From Gordonia amarae NBRC 15530 (GTDB lineage: Bacteria; Actinomycetota; Actinomycetes; Mycobacteriales; Mycobacteriaceae): DNA of 35,698 bases. The stretch lies in contig NZ_BAED01000078.1 of NCBI RefSeq assembly GCF_000241345.1, positions 1 through 35,698 on the forward strand, in the 5' to 3' direction. Under the pieces are notes generated by a model that ran no database searches, was not told where the DNA came from, and worked only from the letters and a program-made list of their open reading frames with translations. Below, piece after piece: positions 22,739 to 31,895 of this stretch. Each line of letters begins with the position of its first letter. Positions within the stretch are counted from its first letter, which is position 1. Both the position numbers and the translations under genes were made by a program.

Positions 22739-23931
22739 GTGTTGTCCCAACGTATGTGAAGTCCGAACCACCCGTCGTCGAGCGAGGTGTCCAGGGTGGC
22801 GCCGACGGTGTCGAGGCGCTCGGCCAGGCCCCGCAGGCCGGATGGTTCGGCCGGGTCAGCGTCTTGTATGCCGTTGTTGCGCAAGGTGATACCGGCAGAA
22901 CCGAGGATCAGCCGTGCCTCGTCCGCAGTCGAGTGTTTGACGATGTTGGTGGTGCCTTCCCGCACCACCCACGCCGCCGCGTCGTGCAGTGCGGAGGGGA
23001 TGGCCGAGGGGGATCCCTCGACGCTCAGCTCGCAGCCGGCGGATCTGAGCAGTGCTGCGGCACCGTCGATCTCGGCGGCCAGGTCGAGTTGCCGGTAGCC
23101 GCGCACCAGGGTGCGCATCTGCTCCATCGATTCCACGGCCAGCGTCCGGATCTCCTCGACCTCCCCGGCTGCGCGGGTGTTGTCGCCGGCCCGCAACAGC
23201 GCCGACGCCAGCTCGCCTTTCACCGCTATCGCCGAGAACCCGCGCCCCACCACGTCGTGCAGGTCGCGGCTGAACCGCAGGCGTTCCTCGGCGACGCGCA
23301 GGCGGGCCTCGGCCGACTTGGCCCGCTCCAGATCGTCGATGACCTGCACGGTCCAGACCGTCAGCCGGACGGCTATCGCGATGAAGAGGGCGACGGACAC
23401 GGTGATCGCGGCCAGCGGGGCGATGTCGGACGGCGAACCCGCGAACGTGAGCACCGACACCGCGGAAACGGCCAGGACCGGAAGCCACGGGCGCGGCCGG
23501 AAGAGGCTGATCACGACGATGCCGTACAGGCCCACGGTCAGGCCCCCGGACGCCAACGGTGCCGAATCCGAACCGGTGACACGGAAGGCGATCGCGGCGA
23601 CCGGCCACAGCACGACCAGAAGTGCGGTGACAACGATCAGCACGGGCTTGCGATAACGGCCACGCCACTCGGTGTCGGGTGAATCGCCGGTATCGGTGGG
23701 CGCGGGTGAGGCCGCTGACGCGGCGAGGGTCGGGTGGAACTCGACCGCCCCGATCGCGCACACGCCGCCGACCACGATGAGCGCGGCGATGTGCCATTCG
23801 GTCACCGACCCCACCGCGAGCATCAGGATCGGGATCGCGAGGGCGACCTGCAACGACACCCGCGAGTAGAACCGGTACCGCTCGGTCGTCGGCAGATGAC
23901 GCCACCAGGAGGTGAGGCGTGTGGCGATCAT
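22735..23931 (-). CDS. DesK/LiaS-like sensor histidine kinase
   Basis: A 398-aa sensor kinase with an N-terminal hydrophobic sensor of about five or six helices (residues ~25-190), a HisKA_3 dimerisation box with His225 in FSRDLHDVVGRGFSAIAVKGE, and an ATPase domain with N-box REGTTNIVKHS (Asn329) and GLRGLAERL (365-373). It lacks a large extracytoplasmic domain, so it probably senses a membrane or transporter-linked signal. It lies 25 nt after the permease gene and overlaps the regulator gene by 4 nt. Confidence 0.92.
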   Translation of the reverse strand: MIATRLTSWWRHLPTTERYRFYSRVSLQVALAIPILMLAVGSVTEWHIAALIVVGGVCAIGAVEFHPTLAASAASPAPTDTGDSPDTEWRGRYRKPVLIVVTALLVVLWPVAAIAFRVTGSDSAPLASGGLTVGLYGIVVISLFRPRPWLPVLAVSAVSVLTFAGSPSDIAPLAAITVSVALFIAIAVRLTVWTVQVIDDLERAKSAEARLRVAEERLRFSRDLHDVVGRGFSAIAVKGELASALLRAGDNTRAAGEVEEIRTLAVESMEQMRTLVRGYRQLDLAAEIDGAAALLRSAGCELSVEGSPSAIPSALHDAAAWVVREGTTNIVKHSTADEARLILGSAGITLRNNGIQDADPAEPSGLRGLAERLDTVGATLDTSLDDGWFGLHIRWDNT

Positions 23932-23956
23932 GGCAGCGCACCCGGTCGGATCGGCG

Positions 23957-24778
23957 TCACCCGCGGTCGTCCCAGCGGAAACTCCGCACGATCATCCACA
24001 GGGCAAGGGCAGTCCACAGAGCCATTGTGGCAACAGGCTGCCCGATCTCGCCGAAAACCTCGCCGAAGCGCAGCGGCGTGGCGGCGTCCGCGGCGTCGAA
24101 GCGCAGGCCCGACGTGCCCAGGTGTATCAGGTCGCTGACCGCCGCGAACGGAGTCCAGTCGGCGATCCGGGCCAGATTGTCCGGGAGGATGTCGCGGATC
24201 GATGCCATGCCGGCGACGGCGAGGACGAACACCGGCAGCGATGTGATCTGTGCGGCCTCGGCGTTCTTGGTGATCGTGGTGGTGGCCAGCGCCAGCAGCG
24301 CGAACACGACGATGCCGGTGCCGATCGCGAGCGCGATCGCGATCACGTTGACGGGTGCCGGCGCCCCGAACGCGTACATGACCCCGGCCACCGCGCCCGT
24401 GGACACCAGCGTGAGCAGCGCGCCGGGGACCGCGGGTGCCGACATCAGCTGCCAGTCGGTGGCCTCGCCGGTGCGCAGCCGTTTGAGCACACCCTCGTCG
24501 CGGCGGGTCACCACCATCGACAGCACCGTGTAGTACTGCACGAACAGCAGCGCCATCATCGCGAAGGTCTCCATGGCCGCGGCCGTGAGGGCGGCGGTGG
24601 CGCCGTCGTCGGAGTTGCGGCCGATGAAGAAGGTCAGCAGCGGCAGCCCGATCGGGAAGACGGTGCCCATGAACACCAGGGTCCGGTTGCGGATCAGTTG
24701 GCGGAACTCGGCTTTCGCCAGAGCGGCCAGTGGCTGTAGCCGAAAGTTGTTCGGGAGAAGGGTGGTTGAGGTACTCAT
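23957..24778 (-). CDS. ABC-2 type transporter permease
   Basis: A 273-aa integral membrane protein with six predicted helices in the ABC-2 pattern: a cytoplasmic amphipathic N-terminus (LAALAKAEFRQLIRNRTLV), helices with long hydrophobic runs, and a conserved WTPFAAVSDLIHLG before the last helices. It pairs with the ATPase encoded 30 nt upstream to form an exporter, often for antibiotics or lipids in kinase-linked clusters. ATG 24778 has GAAGGA about 7 nt upstream. The substrate cannot be inferred. Confidence 0.9.
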   Translation of the reverse strand: MSTSTTLLPNNFRLQPLAALAKAEFRQLIRNRTLVFMGTVFPIGLPLLTFFIGRNSDDGATAALTAAAMETFAMMALLFVQYYTVLSMVVTRRDEGVLKRLRTGEATDWQLMSAPAVPGALLTLVSTGAVAGVMYAFGAPAPVNVIAIALAIGTGIVVFALLALATTTITKNAEAAQITSLPVFVLAVAGMASIRDILPDNLARIADWTPFAAVSDLIHLGTSGLRFDAADAATPLRFGEVFGEIGQPVATMALWTALALWMIVRSFRWDDRG

Positions 24779-24808
24779 CAGAAGTCCTTCGGTGAAGTCG
24801 GTTCTGGG

Positions 24809-25747
24809 TTATCCGGTGTGGGCGAGCGCCTCGGAGGTGCCGCCGGCCGCCGCGGCGAGGAAGACCGACTCCAGCGAGGCGGACTGGGCCTGCAGCCCGG
24901 CGAGCGTGATCCGCTCCCGATGCGCCCACGACAGCAGCTCGAGCAGGTGCTCCTGCAAGGTGAAGGTGCTGATGGTGACCCGATCACCGGCGTCGATACG
25001 CGCCGCCGGGAGCTGCGGGAGCGTCACCCCGGGATGCTCGAACGTGATGCGGGCGGGGTGCTTGTCGACGATGTCGTGCAGCGTGCCGTGTTCGACGATG
25101 CGGCCGTCGTGCATGATCGCGATGCGGTCGGCGAGTTCCTCGGCCTCGTCGAGATAGTGCGTGGTGAGCACCATCGTCACCCCCGACGCCTTGAGTCCGG
25201 CGAGCAGACGCCAAGTCTGGCGGCGGCTTTCGGGATCAAGGCCGGTCGTCGGCTCATCGAGGAACAGCAACGTCGGCTGCCCGATCAACGCGCACGCCAG
25301 ATCGACGCGCCGCTTCTCCCCACCCGACAACGATCCGACGCGCACATCCGCCCGGTGGGCGAGATCGACCAGCCCGAGCACATGCTCGACGGTCGTCGGA
25401 TGCGTGCAGGTGCCCCGCCACATCTCCAGCGTCTCGGCGACGGTGAGTTCGGCGGGCAGACCACCCGATTGCAGCATCACCCCGGTCTCGGCACGAATCC
25501 GGTGGCGCTCGGCGACCGGATCGCCACCGAACACCGTCACAGTCCCCGACGTCGGTCGCGCCAGCCCTTCGAGAAGGTCGAACGTCGACGTCTTGCCCGC
25601 CCCATTGGTGCCGAGCAACGCGAACACCTCACCGTGCCGCACGTCGAAATCGATGCCTTTCACGGCCTCGTACGCGGTTTTCCCGGATCCGTACACGCGC
25701 CGCAGCCCGCGCACGGAGATGACCTGTGATTGCTCAGTTCGGCTCAT
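24809..25747 (-). CDS. ABC transporter ATP-binding protein
   Basis: A 312-aa DrrA/CcmA-like ATPase with Walker A GTNGAGKT (46-53), Q-loop near 93, signature LSGGEKRR (140-147), Walker B LLFLDEP (160-166), D-loop and H-loop His197, plus a C-terminal extension of ~100 residues as in drug-export ATPases. It is the first gene of the four-gene minus-strand operon (ATPase, permease, kinase, regulator). The start ATG 25747 has AGAGG immediately upstream, an unusually short spacing. Confidence 0.94.
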   Translation of the reverse strand: MSRTEQSQVISVRGLRRVYGSGKTAYEAVKGIDFDVRHGEVFALLGTNGAGKTSTFDLLEGLARPTSGTVTVFGGDPVAERHRIRAETGVMLQSGGLPAELTVAETLEMWRGTCTHPTTVEHVLGLVDLAHRADVRVGSLSGGEKRRVDLACALIGQPTLLFLDEPTTGLDPESRRQTWRLLAGLKASGVTMVLTTHYLDEAEELADRIAIMHDGRIVEHGTLHDIVDKHPARITFEHPGVTLPQLPAARIDAGDRVTISTFTLQEHLLELLSWAHRERITLAGLQAQSASLESVFLAAAAGGTSEALAHTG

Positions 25748-25782
25748 ACCTCTACGGTGCCGAAAACCGCTCTGACCAGGTA

Positions 25783-25810
25783 GTGCACCCGATCACCAGA
25801 TCGGATGCAC
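25783..25810. promoter_or_regulatory. 28-bp inverted repeat before ABC operon
   Basis: GTGCA-C-CCGATC (25783-25794) and GATCGG-A-TGCAC (25799-25810) pair at 11 of 12 positions around ACCA. It lies 36 nt upstream of the ATPase start, so it is a strong candidate operator for the cognate response regulator, or a leader hairpin. Confidence 0.6.
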
Positions 25811-25826
25811 ATCCTCACGCCACACC

Positions 25827-25852
25827 GATGACGTTTGTCATCACCGCGGTGA
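25827..25852. promoter_or_regulatory. Two further palindromes upstream of ABC operon
   Basis: GATGAC-GTTT-GTCATC (25827-25842) and the perfect 12-bp TCACCGCGGTGA (25841-25852) overlap by 2 nt between the gluconokinase stop and the 28-bp repeat. They could be a second operator or a weak terminator for the gluconate genes. Confidence 0.42.
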
Positions 25853-25869
25853 ATCCTGTGACACCGAGG

Positions 25870-27366
25870 TCAGTCGGGTGGTGCGATGAGGGTGTCGTAG
25901 AGGGTCTCGAATTGTGCGGCGCGGCCGGCGTAGTAGGCGGCCCGATCCGTATGTGGCTCGCAGACGTAGCCGGGTTCGGGGCGCCAGCGTTCGATGCCTG
26001 GGGCGAGGGTGTCGAGTGCGAGGTAGGCGGTGCCCAGCAGGGTGGTGCGTTTGGCGTCGACGATGTCGATGGGCAGGCCGAGGACGTCGCTGACGGCCTG
26101 GAACAGTTCGGGCCGGGCGGCCACGGTGCGGCCACCCGCGGCGATCTTGACCGCGTCCGGTGCGGCGGGCCGCAATTGGCCGGCGACGCGACCGTAGCTC
26201 AGGGCGATACCCTCCACGACGCCGCGGTAGATGTCGGTGGCACTGGTGGCGGCGCTGACCCCGGTCATGGTGGCGCGGGCGCCGGCGGCCCAGCCGGTCG
26301 AGCGTTCGCCGGTGAAGAACGGCAGCACCAGCGGCGTGGTCTCCGACGGTTCGGCGAGCAGCGCCGCCCGGATGGCGTCGTCGGTGAGCTGGTCGGCGGC
26401 GAGGGTTGTGCCCAGCCAGTCGGTGGCGCGGCCGACGTCGTTGAGCGCGCCACCGAGGATCCACTTGTGCGCCGACACCGCGTAACACCACAGTCCCGGT
26501 GGCAGATCCTCCGGCAGTTCGTCGACCACCACGCGCAGTGCGCCGCTGGTGGCGCCTGTCGCGCCGATGGTGGTCGCGTCAGCGGCGCCGAGACCGACGT
26601 TGGCCGACAGCCCGTCGGAGACGGGGGCGAACCAGCGGGCGCCGGCGACGGCGGGCCAGCGCCGGGCCGCCGCATCTGCCTGTGGTCCGGTAGGGGTGAA
26701 CGGGTCGTCGAGATGATGGATCGGCGGCAGTTGGTCCGGTGAAATCCCGGACAGCGCGACGATGTCCGGTGACCAGTCGCAGGTCCGGCGGTCCACCAAG
26801 CCGGTCCACGAGGCGCTGGCGGTGCCGGTGCCGTGCACACCGAGCAACCGGCGGTAGACGTAGTCACCCAGCGAAAGGTAATGGGTGGGAGCCAGATCCG
26901 GTCGGGTGTCCGACAGCCACCGCAGCCGGGCCGGCCAGTAGCTGGAGTGGATGCGGGTGCCGGTGTGCTGCTGCACCGAATGTTCGTCGGCCTCGGCCCG
27001 CAACTGCTCCACCTGGGCGGCGCACCGGCCGTCGGCGTAGGTGAAACATGGGGTCAGAGCGGTGCCGTCGGCGTCGACGGCGATCATCGAGGATGCGAAG
27101 GAGTCGAAGGCCACGCCCGCGACGGTGCGGTGCCGGAGCCGATCGGACAGCACGTCCAGGATGTGCGAGAGTTCGTCGACCACCTGATCGGGGTCGATGA
27201 CCGAGGTGCCGTCGGCGGCGGAGGTGAAGGTGTGCGGAACCTTCACCCGCTTGCCGACAGGCCGTCCGTGGGCGTCGTACAGCGACCCACGGCATGCCGT
27301 GGACCCGACGTCCAGGCCCAGCACGAGCGGGTCCGCGGCCTCGGCGAGAGCGATTCCCTTGGTCAC
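25870..27366 (-). CDS. Gluconokinase (FGGY family)
   Basis: A 498-aa FGGY carbohydrate kinase: ATP/sugar motif LGLDVGSTACRGSLYD at the N-terminus, a central FGGY region, and C-terminal KIAAGGRTVAARPELFQAVSDVLG. The length and the gluconate permease upstream point to gluconate as substrate, giving 6-phosphogluconate; xylulose or glycerol kinases are less consistent with the context. GTG 27366 has AAGGAG 5 nt upstream. It follows the permease gene by 47 nt on the same strand, so both form an operon. Confidence 0.84.
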   Translation of the reverse strand: MTKGIALAEAADPLVLGLDVGSTACRGSLYDAHGRPVGKRVKVPHTFTSAADGTSVIDPDQVVDELSHILDVLSDRLRHRTVAGVAFDSFASSMIAVDADGTALTPCFTYADGRCAAQVEQLRAEADEHSVQQHTGTRIHSSYWPARLRWLSDTRPDLAPTHYLSLGDYVYRRLLGVHGTGTASASWTGLVDRRTCDWSPDIVALSGISPDQLPPIHHLDDPFTPTGPQADAAARRWPAVAGARWFAPVSDGLSANVGLGAADATTIGATGATSGALRVVVDELPEDLPPGLWCYAVSAHKWILGGALNDVGRATDWLGTTLAADQLTDDAIRAALLAEPSETTPLVLPFFTGERSTGWAAGARATMTGVSAATSATDIYRGVVEGIALSYGRVAGQLRPAAPDAVKIAAGGRTVAARPELFQAVSDVLGLPIDIVDAKRTTLLGTAYLALDTLAPGIERWRPEPGYVCEPHTDRAAYYAGRAAQFETLYDTLIAPPD

Positions 27367-27413
27367 GTCACTCCTTGTCGAAAAACCCTTGCCGTCCGGT
27401 GGTTCCAGGGTGG

Positions 27414-28859
27414 CTACGTGACCAGGCTCAGCAGCCAGACGAAGACGAACCCGACCACCGAGATGGCGGTTTCCATCAGCGACCAGGTCTTGATGGTCTG
27501 GCCGACGGTCATCCCGAAGTACTCCTTGACCAGCCAGAACCCCGCGTCGTTGACGTGCGAGAAGAACAACGACCCGCAGCCGATGGCGAGCACCAGCAAG
27601 GCGAGATGGTTGGGTGACAGGTCTGCCGCGAGCCCGGCGACGATGCCCGCGGCGGTGACGGTCGCGACCGTGGCCGATCCGGTCGCCAGCCGGATGCCGA
27701 CCGCCACGAGCCAGCCGAGCAGCAGCACCGAGAAGTTCTTGCCGGTGGCCCAGTCGGCGATCACATTGCCGACACCGGCATCGACGAGGACCTGCTTGAA
27801 TCCGCCGCCCGCGCACACGATCAGCATGATCCCGGCGACACCGGGCAGGCCCCGGCCGAGCGAATCGCTGGCCTCGGAGCGGCTCATGCCGCTGCCGAGC
27901 CCCAGCACGAAATAGGCGACCGACACGGTGATCAGCAGCGCCACCGACGGGGTGCCGATGACGTCGAGGATCTTGCGGGCCAGGTTGTCCTCGTCGGTGA
28001 CAACCAGTTTGACGATCGCATCCGGCAGCATCAGCGCGACCGGCAGCAGCAGCATCGCCACCGCCCGGGAGAACTTCGGTTGCCGGGTCGCTCCGGTCTC
28101 GGCGGGCGGTTTGGCCTCGGCGGCCGCGCCGGCCGCCGCATGCGCGTCGATAGGTACGAGCCGGTCGAGGAATCTGCCCAGCAGCGGACCGCAGATGATC
28201 AGGGTGGGAATCGCCACGATGATGCCGAACAGCAGCGTGCGGCCATGATCGGCGTGCAGGCTCGCGATCGCCGTTTCCGGGCCGGGATGCGGCGGCACCA
28301 GGCCGTGCAGCACCGACAGGCCGGCGAGGGCGGGAATCCCGACCAGGATGAGCCGGTGCCCGGAACGCCGCGCCACCATCACCACGATCGGCACCAGGAT
28401 CACCACGCCGATCTCGAAGAACATCGGCAGACCGATCAGCGCCGCCAGCAGCGCCATACCCCACGGCAATGCGGCGCCCGAGAGTTTGGTGCTGATCGTG
28501 TCCACGACCCGTTGGGCGCCACCGGATTCGATGAGGATCTGCCCGAGCATCGCGCCGAGCGCGATCAGCAGCGCCACCGCCCCGGCGGTTCCCGAGAATC
28601 CGCCGTTGGGCGATATCGCGCCGTTGGTGAAACTCTTCACCGCGGCGGCGCCGGGAACCCAGGCCACCAGCGCGACCACCGCCGAGGCGATGAGCAGCGA
28701 CAGGAACGGGTGCAGCTTGATCACGGTGATCAGCACGACCACGGCGGCGATGCCGGCGAGCGCGGCCAGCAGCAACTGCGTGTTTCCGGCGGCGGTGATC
28801 TGTGTCGGCGCGTCGCCGACCGGCGCCGGTGCGTCGGCGGCAACGACGAGCATGTTCAT
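27414..28859 (-). CDS. gntP: Gluconate:H+ symporter, GntP family
   Basis: A 481-aa permease with about twelve to fourteen helices and GntP-family signatures: FEIGVVILVPIVV, the HGLVPPHPGPETAIASL loop, and CGSLFFSHVNDAGFWLVKEYFG near the C-terminus. It imports gluconate or related sugar acids. The start is ATG 28859 or 28853; neither has a clear ribosome site, and TAACTT just upstream may be a -10 for a leaderless transcript. It lies 48 nt after the LysR gene stop on the same strand and upstream of gluconokinase. Confidence 0.9.
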   Translation of the reverse strand: MNMLVVAADAPAPVGDAPTQITAAGNTQLLLAALAGIAAVVVLITVIKLHPFLSLLIASAVVALVAWVPGAAAVKSFTNGAISPNGGFSGTAGAVALLIALGAMLGQILIESGGAQRVVDTISTKLSGAALPWGMALLAALIGLPMFFEIGVVILVPIVVMVARRSGHRLILVGIPALAGLSVLHGLVPPHPGPETAIASLHADHGRTLLFGIIVAIPTLIICGPLLGRFLDRLVPIDAHAAAGAAAEAKPPAETGATRQPKFSRAVAMLLLPVALMLPDAIVKLVVTDEDNLARKILDVIGTPSVALLITVSVAYFVLGLGSGMSRSEASDSLGRGLPGVAGIMLIVCAGGGFKQVLVDAGVGNVIADWATGKNFSVLLLGWLVAVGIRLATGSATVATVTAAGIVAGLAADLSPNHLALLVLAIGCGSLFFSHVNDAGFWLVKEYFGMTVGQTIKTWSLMETAISVVGFVFVWLLSLVT

Positions 28860-28907
28860 CAGGCGAAGTTAACCCACACGGCCAAGCTCGTTGCCGGATT
28901 GGCGGAT

Positions 28908-29813
28908 TCAGGTTCCCGGGTCGCCGGGGACCGAGACCTCGCGCAGCACCGTGAGGGCGCGGTCGATGATCGGGGTGGCGGGGTCGCCGAGGCGGCGGGC
29001 GGCGACGAGGTCGACGCCCGGGGTTGCCGCGGCCAGGGGGTGGTAGGTGATGCCGGCAATGCCGATCGCGGACGTCGGTTCGGGGACGAGCGCAACACCG
29101 AGGCCCGCGGCGACGAGCGTGACCAGGGTCGACGTCTCGATGACCTCGTGGCGGATTCGCGGGGTGAATCCGGCTGCGGCGCAGACGGTTGCGAGCACGC
29201 TGTTCATCACCGAACGGCCACCGCCCGCGTGGGCGACGAAATCCTCATCGCGCAGGGTGGCGATGTCGACGGCGCCGGTGGCCGCCGCGGGGTGGCCGTC
29301 GGGGAGGGCGATCATCAGCCGGTCGGTGCGCAGCCTCTCGAAACCCACGTCGGGCCGGTCGCCGGAATGACGGAGCAGCGCGAGGTCGATGTCGCCGGTG
29401 CGCAGCGCGGCGAACTGGTCGGGGGCGAGCATCTCGCCGCGGATGCTGACCTCCAGGTCGGGGAGGCGATCGCGGAGCGCTCGCGCGAAAGCGGGCAGCA
29501 CCGAGTAGGTGGCCGATCCGACGCAGCCGATCGACAGCCGTCCGACGCTGCCGTCGGCGACGCGCTGTGCGTGCAGGCCCGCTGCGTCCACGGCGTCGAG
29601 GATCGCGACGGTGTGGGCCAGGTAATCGGCTCCGGCGGGGGTCAGCTCGACGCTGCGCGTCGACCGGGTCAGCAGCGCGACGCCCAGCTCGTCCTCGAGC
29701 TGCCGGATCTGCTTGGACAGCGGTGGCTGTGCGATGTGCAGGCGTGCGGCGGCGTGGCCGAAATGCAGTTCCTCGGCGACGGCCCGGAAGTACCGGAGAT
29801 GACGCAACTCCAC
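28908..29813 (-). CDS. LysR-type regulator, divergent from pcaF
   Basis: A 301-aa LysR regulator: MELRHLRYFRAVAEELHFGHAAARLHIAQPPLSKQI helix-turn-helix (start 29813 gives the standard N-terminus), then a periplasmic-binding-like effector domain. It is divergent from pcaFIJ across 94 nt that contain a T-N11-A box centred about 64 nt before the probable pcaF transcription start. I infer that it activates pcaFIJ, with a beta-ketoadipate pathway intermediate as a likely ligand. Read-through into the gluconate genes downstream is possible. Confidence 0.9.
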   Translation of the reverse strand: MELRHLRYFRAVAEELHFGHAAARLHIAQPPLSKQIRQLEDELGVALLTRSTRSVELTPAGADYLAHTVAILDAVDAAGLHAQRVADGSVGRLSIGCVGSATYSVLPAFARALRDRLPDLEVSIRGEMLAPDQFAALRTGDIDLALLRHSGDRPDVGFERLRTDRLMIALPDGHPAAATGAVDIATLRDEDFVAHAGGGRSVMNSVLATVCAAAGFTPRIRHEVIETSTLVTLVAAGLGVALVPEPTSAIGIAGITYHPLAAATPGVDLVAARRLGDPATPIIDRALTVLREVSVPGDPGT

Positions 29814-29833
29814 GCGGCTGATGATAGTGGCAG

Positions 29834-29854
29834 TTGATATCTCTTGGGTATCAA
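29834..29854. promoter_or_regulatory. LysR binding box
   Basis: TTGATA-N9-TATCAA is a perfect dyad containing the T-N11-A pattern (T29838, A29850). It is centred 64 nt upstream of the probable pcaF transcription start, the usual place for a LysR recognition site. Confidence 0.72.
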
Positions 29855-29872
29855 TATCGGCGTTATAGGTAC

Positions 29873-29901
29873 TTCACTCGGAAGAATATTCTCCCTACGC
29901 T
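29873..29901 (+). promoter_or_regulatory. pcaFIJ promoter, probably leaderless
   Basis: TTCACT (29873-29878) as -35 and TACGCT (29896-29901) as -10 are 17 nt apart, placing the transcription start at about 29908, the A of the pcaF ATG. A weak GGGGA lies close upstream of the ATG. Confidence 0.55.
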
Positions 29902-29907
29902 GGGGAT

Positions 29908-31131
29908 ATGTCATCGCCTACCGACATCGTCATCTGCTCGCCACTCCGCACACCCGTGGGGCGGATGGGGGGTGCGCTGGCCGCGGTACCCACCGCCGAC
30001 CTGGCCACCGGCCTGTTGCGGGAACTGGTCACGCGCACCGGCCTGACCGGCGATGACGTCGACGACGTGGTGCTCGGCCAGGGCTACGCGAGCGGCGAAT
30101 CGCCCGCGATCGGCCGGATCGCCGCACTCGACGCCGGTCTGGGTGAATCGGTTCCCGGCATGCAGCTGGATCGGCGCTGCGGCTCCGGCCTGCAGGCGGT
30201 CCTGAACGCGGCCTCGGCCATCGCCTCGGGCGGTGGTGACCTCATCATCGCCGGCGGCGCCGACTCGATGTCGAACGTGGAACACTACGCGCTCGGCCTG
30301 CGGACCGGGGTGCGGCAGGGCGGCATCGACCTCATGGACCGGCTCGACCGGGCTCGCGCCACCGCCGGTGGCCGCTCGCATCCGATCGGCGGCGGCATGA
30401 TCGAGACCGCCGAGAATCTGCGCGCCAAGTACGGGATCAGCCGCCAGGCGCAGGACGAGCTCGCCGCCCGCTCCCACGCCCGCGCTGTCGCCGCCCAGGG
30501 CGCGGGACTGTTCGCCGACGAGATTGTCGCTGTGACGATACCGGGTAAACGCGGTCGCCCCGACACCGTCGTCGACACCGACGAGCATCCCCGGGCCGAC
30601 GTCGACGCCGAATCTCTGTCCAGGCTGCGCGCCGTGCGGAGCCGGATCGACCCGGATTCGACTGTGACAGCGGGCAACGCGTCCGGCCAGAACGACGGCG
30701 CGGCACTGTGCGTGGTGACCACCGCCGAGAACGCGCAGCGCCGCGGACTCACCCCGCTTCTCGCGTTGCGCTCGTGGGCCGTCACCGGCTGCGCCCCCGA
30801 GACCATGGGTATCGGCCCGGTTGGAGCCACCGCGAAAGCCCTTGCGCGGGCGGGGCTCACGCTCGCCGACATCGACCTGATCGAACTCAACGAGGCGTTC
30901 GCCGTCCAGGTGCTCGCGGTGCTCGCCGAATGGGGCGTCGACGCCGAGGACGAACGCCTCAACCCCAACGGATCCGGCATCTCGCTCGGACATCCGATCG
31001 GCGCCACCGGTGCCCGCATCCTGGCCACCGCCGCCCACGAGGCCCGGCGCCGCGACGCGCGCTACGTGCTGGAAACCATGTGCATCGGCGGCGGTCAGGG
31101 GCTGGCCGCGGTGTTCGAGACGATCCGGTGA
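29908..31131 (+). CDS. pcaF: Beta-ketoadipyl-CoA thiolase (likely PcaF)
   Basis: A 407-aa thiolase with Cys91 in LDRRCGSGLQAV (acyl-enzyme nucleophile), His in GHPIGATGARIL and the second Cys in METMCIGGGQG. Next to pcaI and pcaJ it should split beta-ketoadipyl-CoA to succinyl-CoA and acetyl-CoA. The middle region lacks the TTIGWRF-type motif seen in classical PcaF proteins, so a broader acetyl-CoA acyltransferase remains possible and the symbol rests partly on context. First gene of the operon. Confidence 0.8.
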   Translation: MSSPTDIVICSPLRTPVGRMGGALAAVPTADLATGLLRELVTRTGLTGDDVDDVVLGQGYASGESPAIGRIAALDAGLGESVPGMQLDRRCGSGLQAVLNAASAIASGGGDLIIAGGADSMSNVEHYALGLRTGVRQGGIDLMDRLDRARATAGGRSHPIGGGMIETAENLRAKYGISRQAQDELAARSHARAVAAQGAGLFADEIVAVTIPGKRGRPDTVVDTDEHPRADVDAESLSRLRAVRSRIDPDSTVTAGNASGQNDGAALCVVTTAENAQRRGLTPLLALRSWAVTGCAPETMGIGPVGATAKALARAGLTLADIDLIELNEAFAVQVLAVLAEWGVDAEDERLNPNGSGISLGHPIGATGARILATAAHEARRRDARYVLETMCIGGGQGLAAVFETIR

Positions 31132-31199
31132 GCGCCGCCGCCCCCCATGCCGGCCCCCTGACCACCATCGACCATTACTGAGATCGGAGACGGATTTCC

Positions 31200-31895
31200 G
31201 TGGCCAAGACAGCAATTCTCCCCACCACCGACGAGGCGGTGGCCGGTATCGAGGACGGATCGACCATCCTCGTCGGCGGATTCGGCCTCGCCGGAATGCC
31301 TTTCGACCTCATCGACGCCCTGATCCGGCAGGGCGCCAAGGACCTCACCATCGTCGCCAACAACGCGGGTAACGGCGACGTGGGCCTGGCCGCGCTGCTC
31401 GCCGCCGGCCGGGTCCGCAAGGTGATCTGTTCCTTTCCGCGGCAGGCTGATTCGTATGTGTTCGACAAGCTGTACCTGGCCGGCGAGATCGAACTCGAAG
31501 TGGTGCCGCAGGGCAACCTCGCCGAACGTATGCGCGCCGCCGGCGCCGGGATCGGCGCTTTCTACTGCCCGACCGGGGTGGGTACCCAGCTCACCGAGGG
31601 TAAGGAGATCCGTACCATCGACGGCCGCGACTACGCCCTCGAATACCCCATCCGCGGCGACTACGCGCTGATCAGCGCCCACGCCGGCGACCAGATGGGA
31701 AACCTGGTCTACCGCAAGACCGCCCGCAATTTCGGCCCCGTCATGGCGACGGCCGCCGCGACCACCATCGTGCAGGTCTCCTCGATCGTGCCCACCGGCG
31801 ACCTCGACCCCGAGGCGGTGGTCACCCCGTCGATCTACGTCGACCGCGTGGTCGAGGTCGAGGCCCGCCACTACACCGTGCAAGGAGCCCGCTGA
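31200..31895 (+). CDS. pcaI: 3-oxoadipate CoA-transferase subunit A
   Basis: A 231-aa alpha subunit of the type I CoA transferase that moves CoA from succinyl-CoA to beta-ketoadipate. Sequence close to PcaI from Pseudomonas: ILVGGFGLAGMPFDLIDALI, IVANNAGNGDVGLAALL, CSFPRQADSYVFDKLYLAG and PQGNLAERMRAAGAGIGAF. GTG 31200 follows GGAG with a rather long 11-nt spacing, 68 nt after pcaF. Its TGA stop overlaps the pcaJ ATG by one base (TGATG). Confidence 0.92.
   Translation: MAKTAILPTTDEAVAGIEDGSTILVGGFGLAGMPFDLIDALIRQGAKDLTIVANNAGNGDVGLAALLAAGRVRKVICSFPRQADSYVFDKLYLAGEIELEVVPQGNLAERMRAAGAGIGAFYCPTGVGTQLTEGKEIRTIDGRDYALEYPIRGDYALISAHAGDQMGNLVYRKTARNFGPVMATAAATTIVQVSSIVPTGDLDPEAVVTPSIYVDRVVEVEARHYTVQGAR

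Noticed and set aside
25870..28464. A fused 864-residue frame covering gluconokinase and part of gntP
   Set aside because: The upstream half is a Gly/Arg-rich off-frame translation of gntP; gluconokinase starts at GTG 27366 with its own ribosome site.
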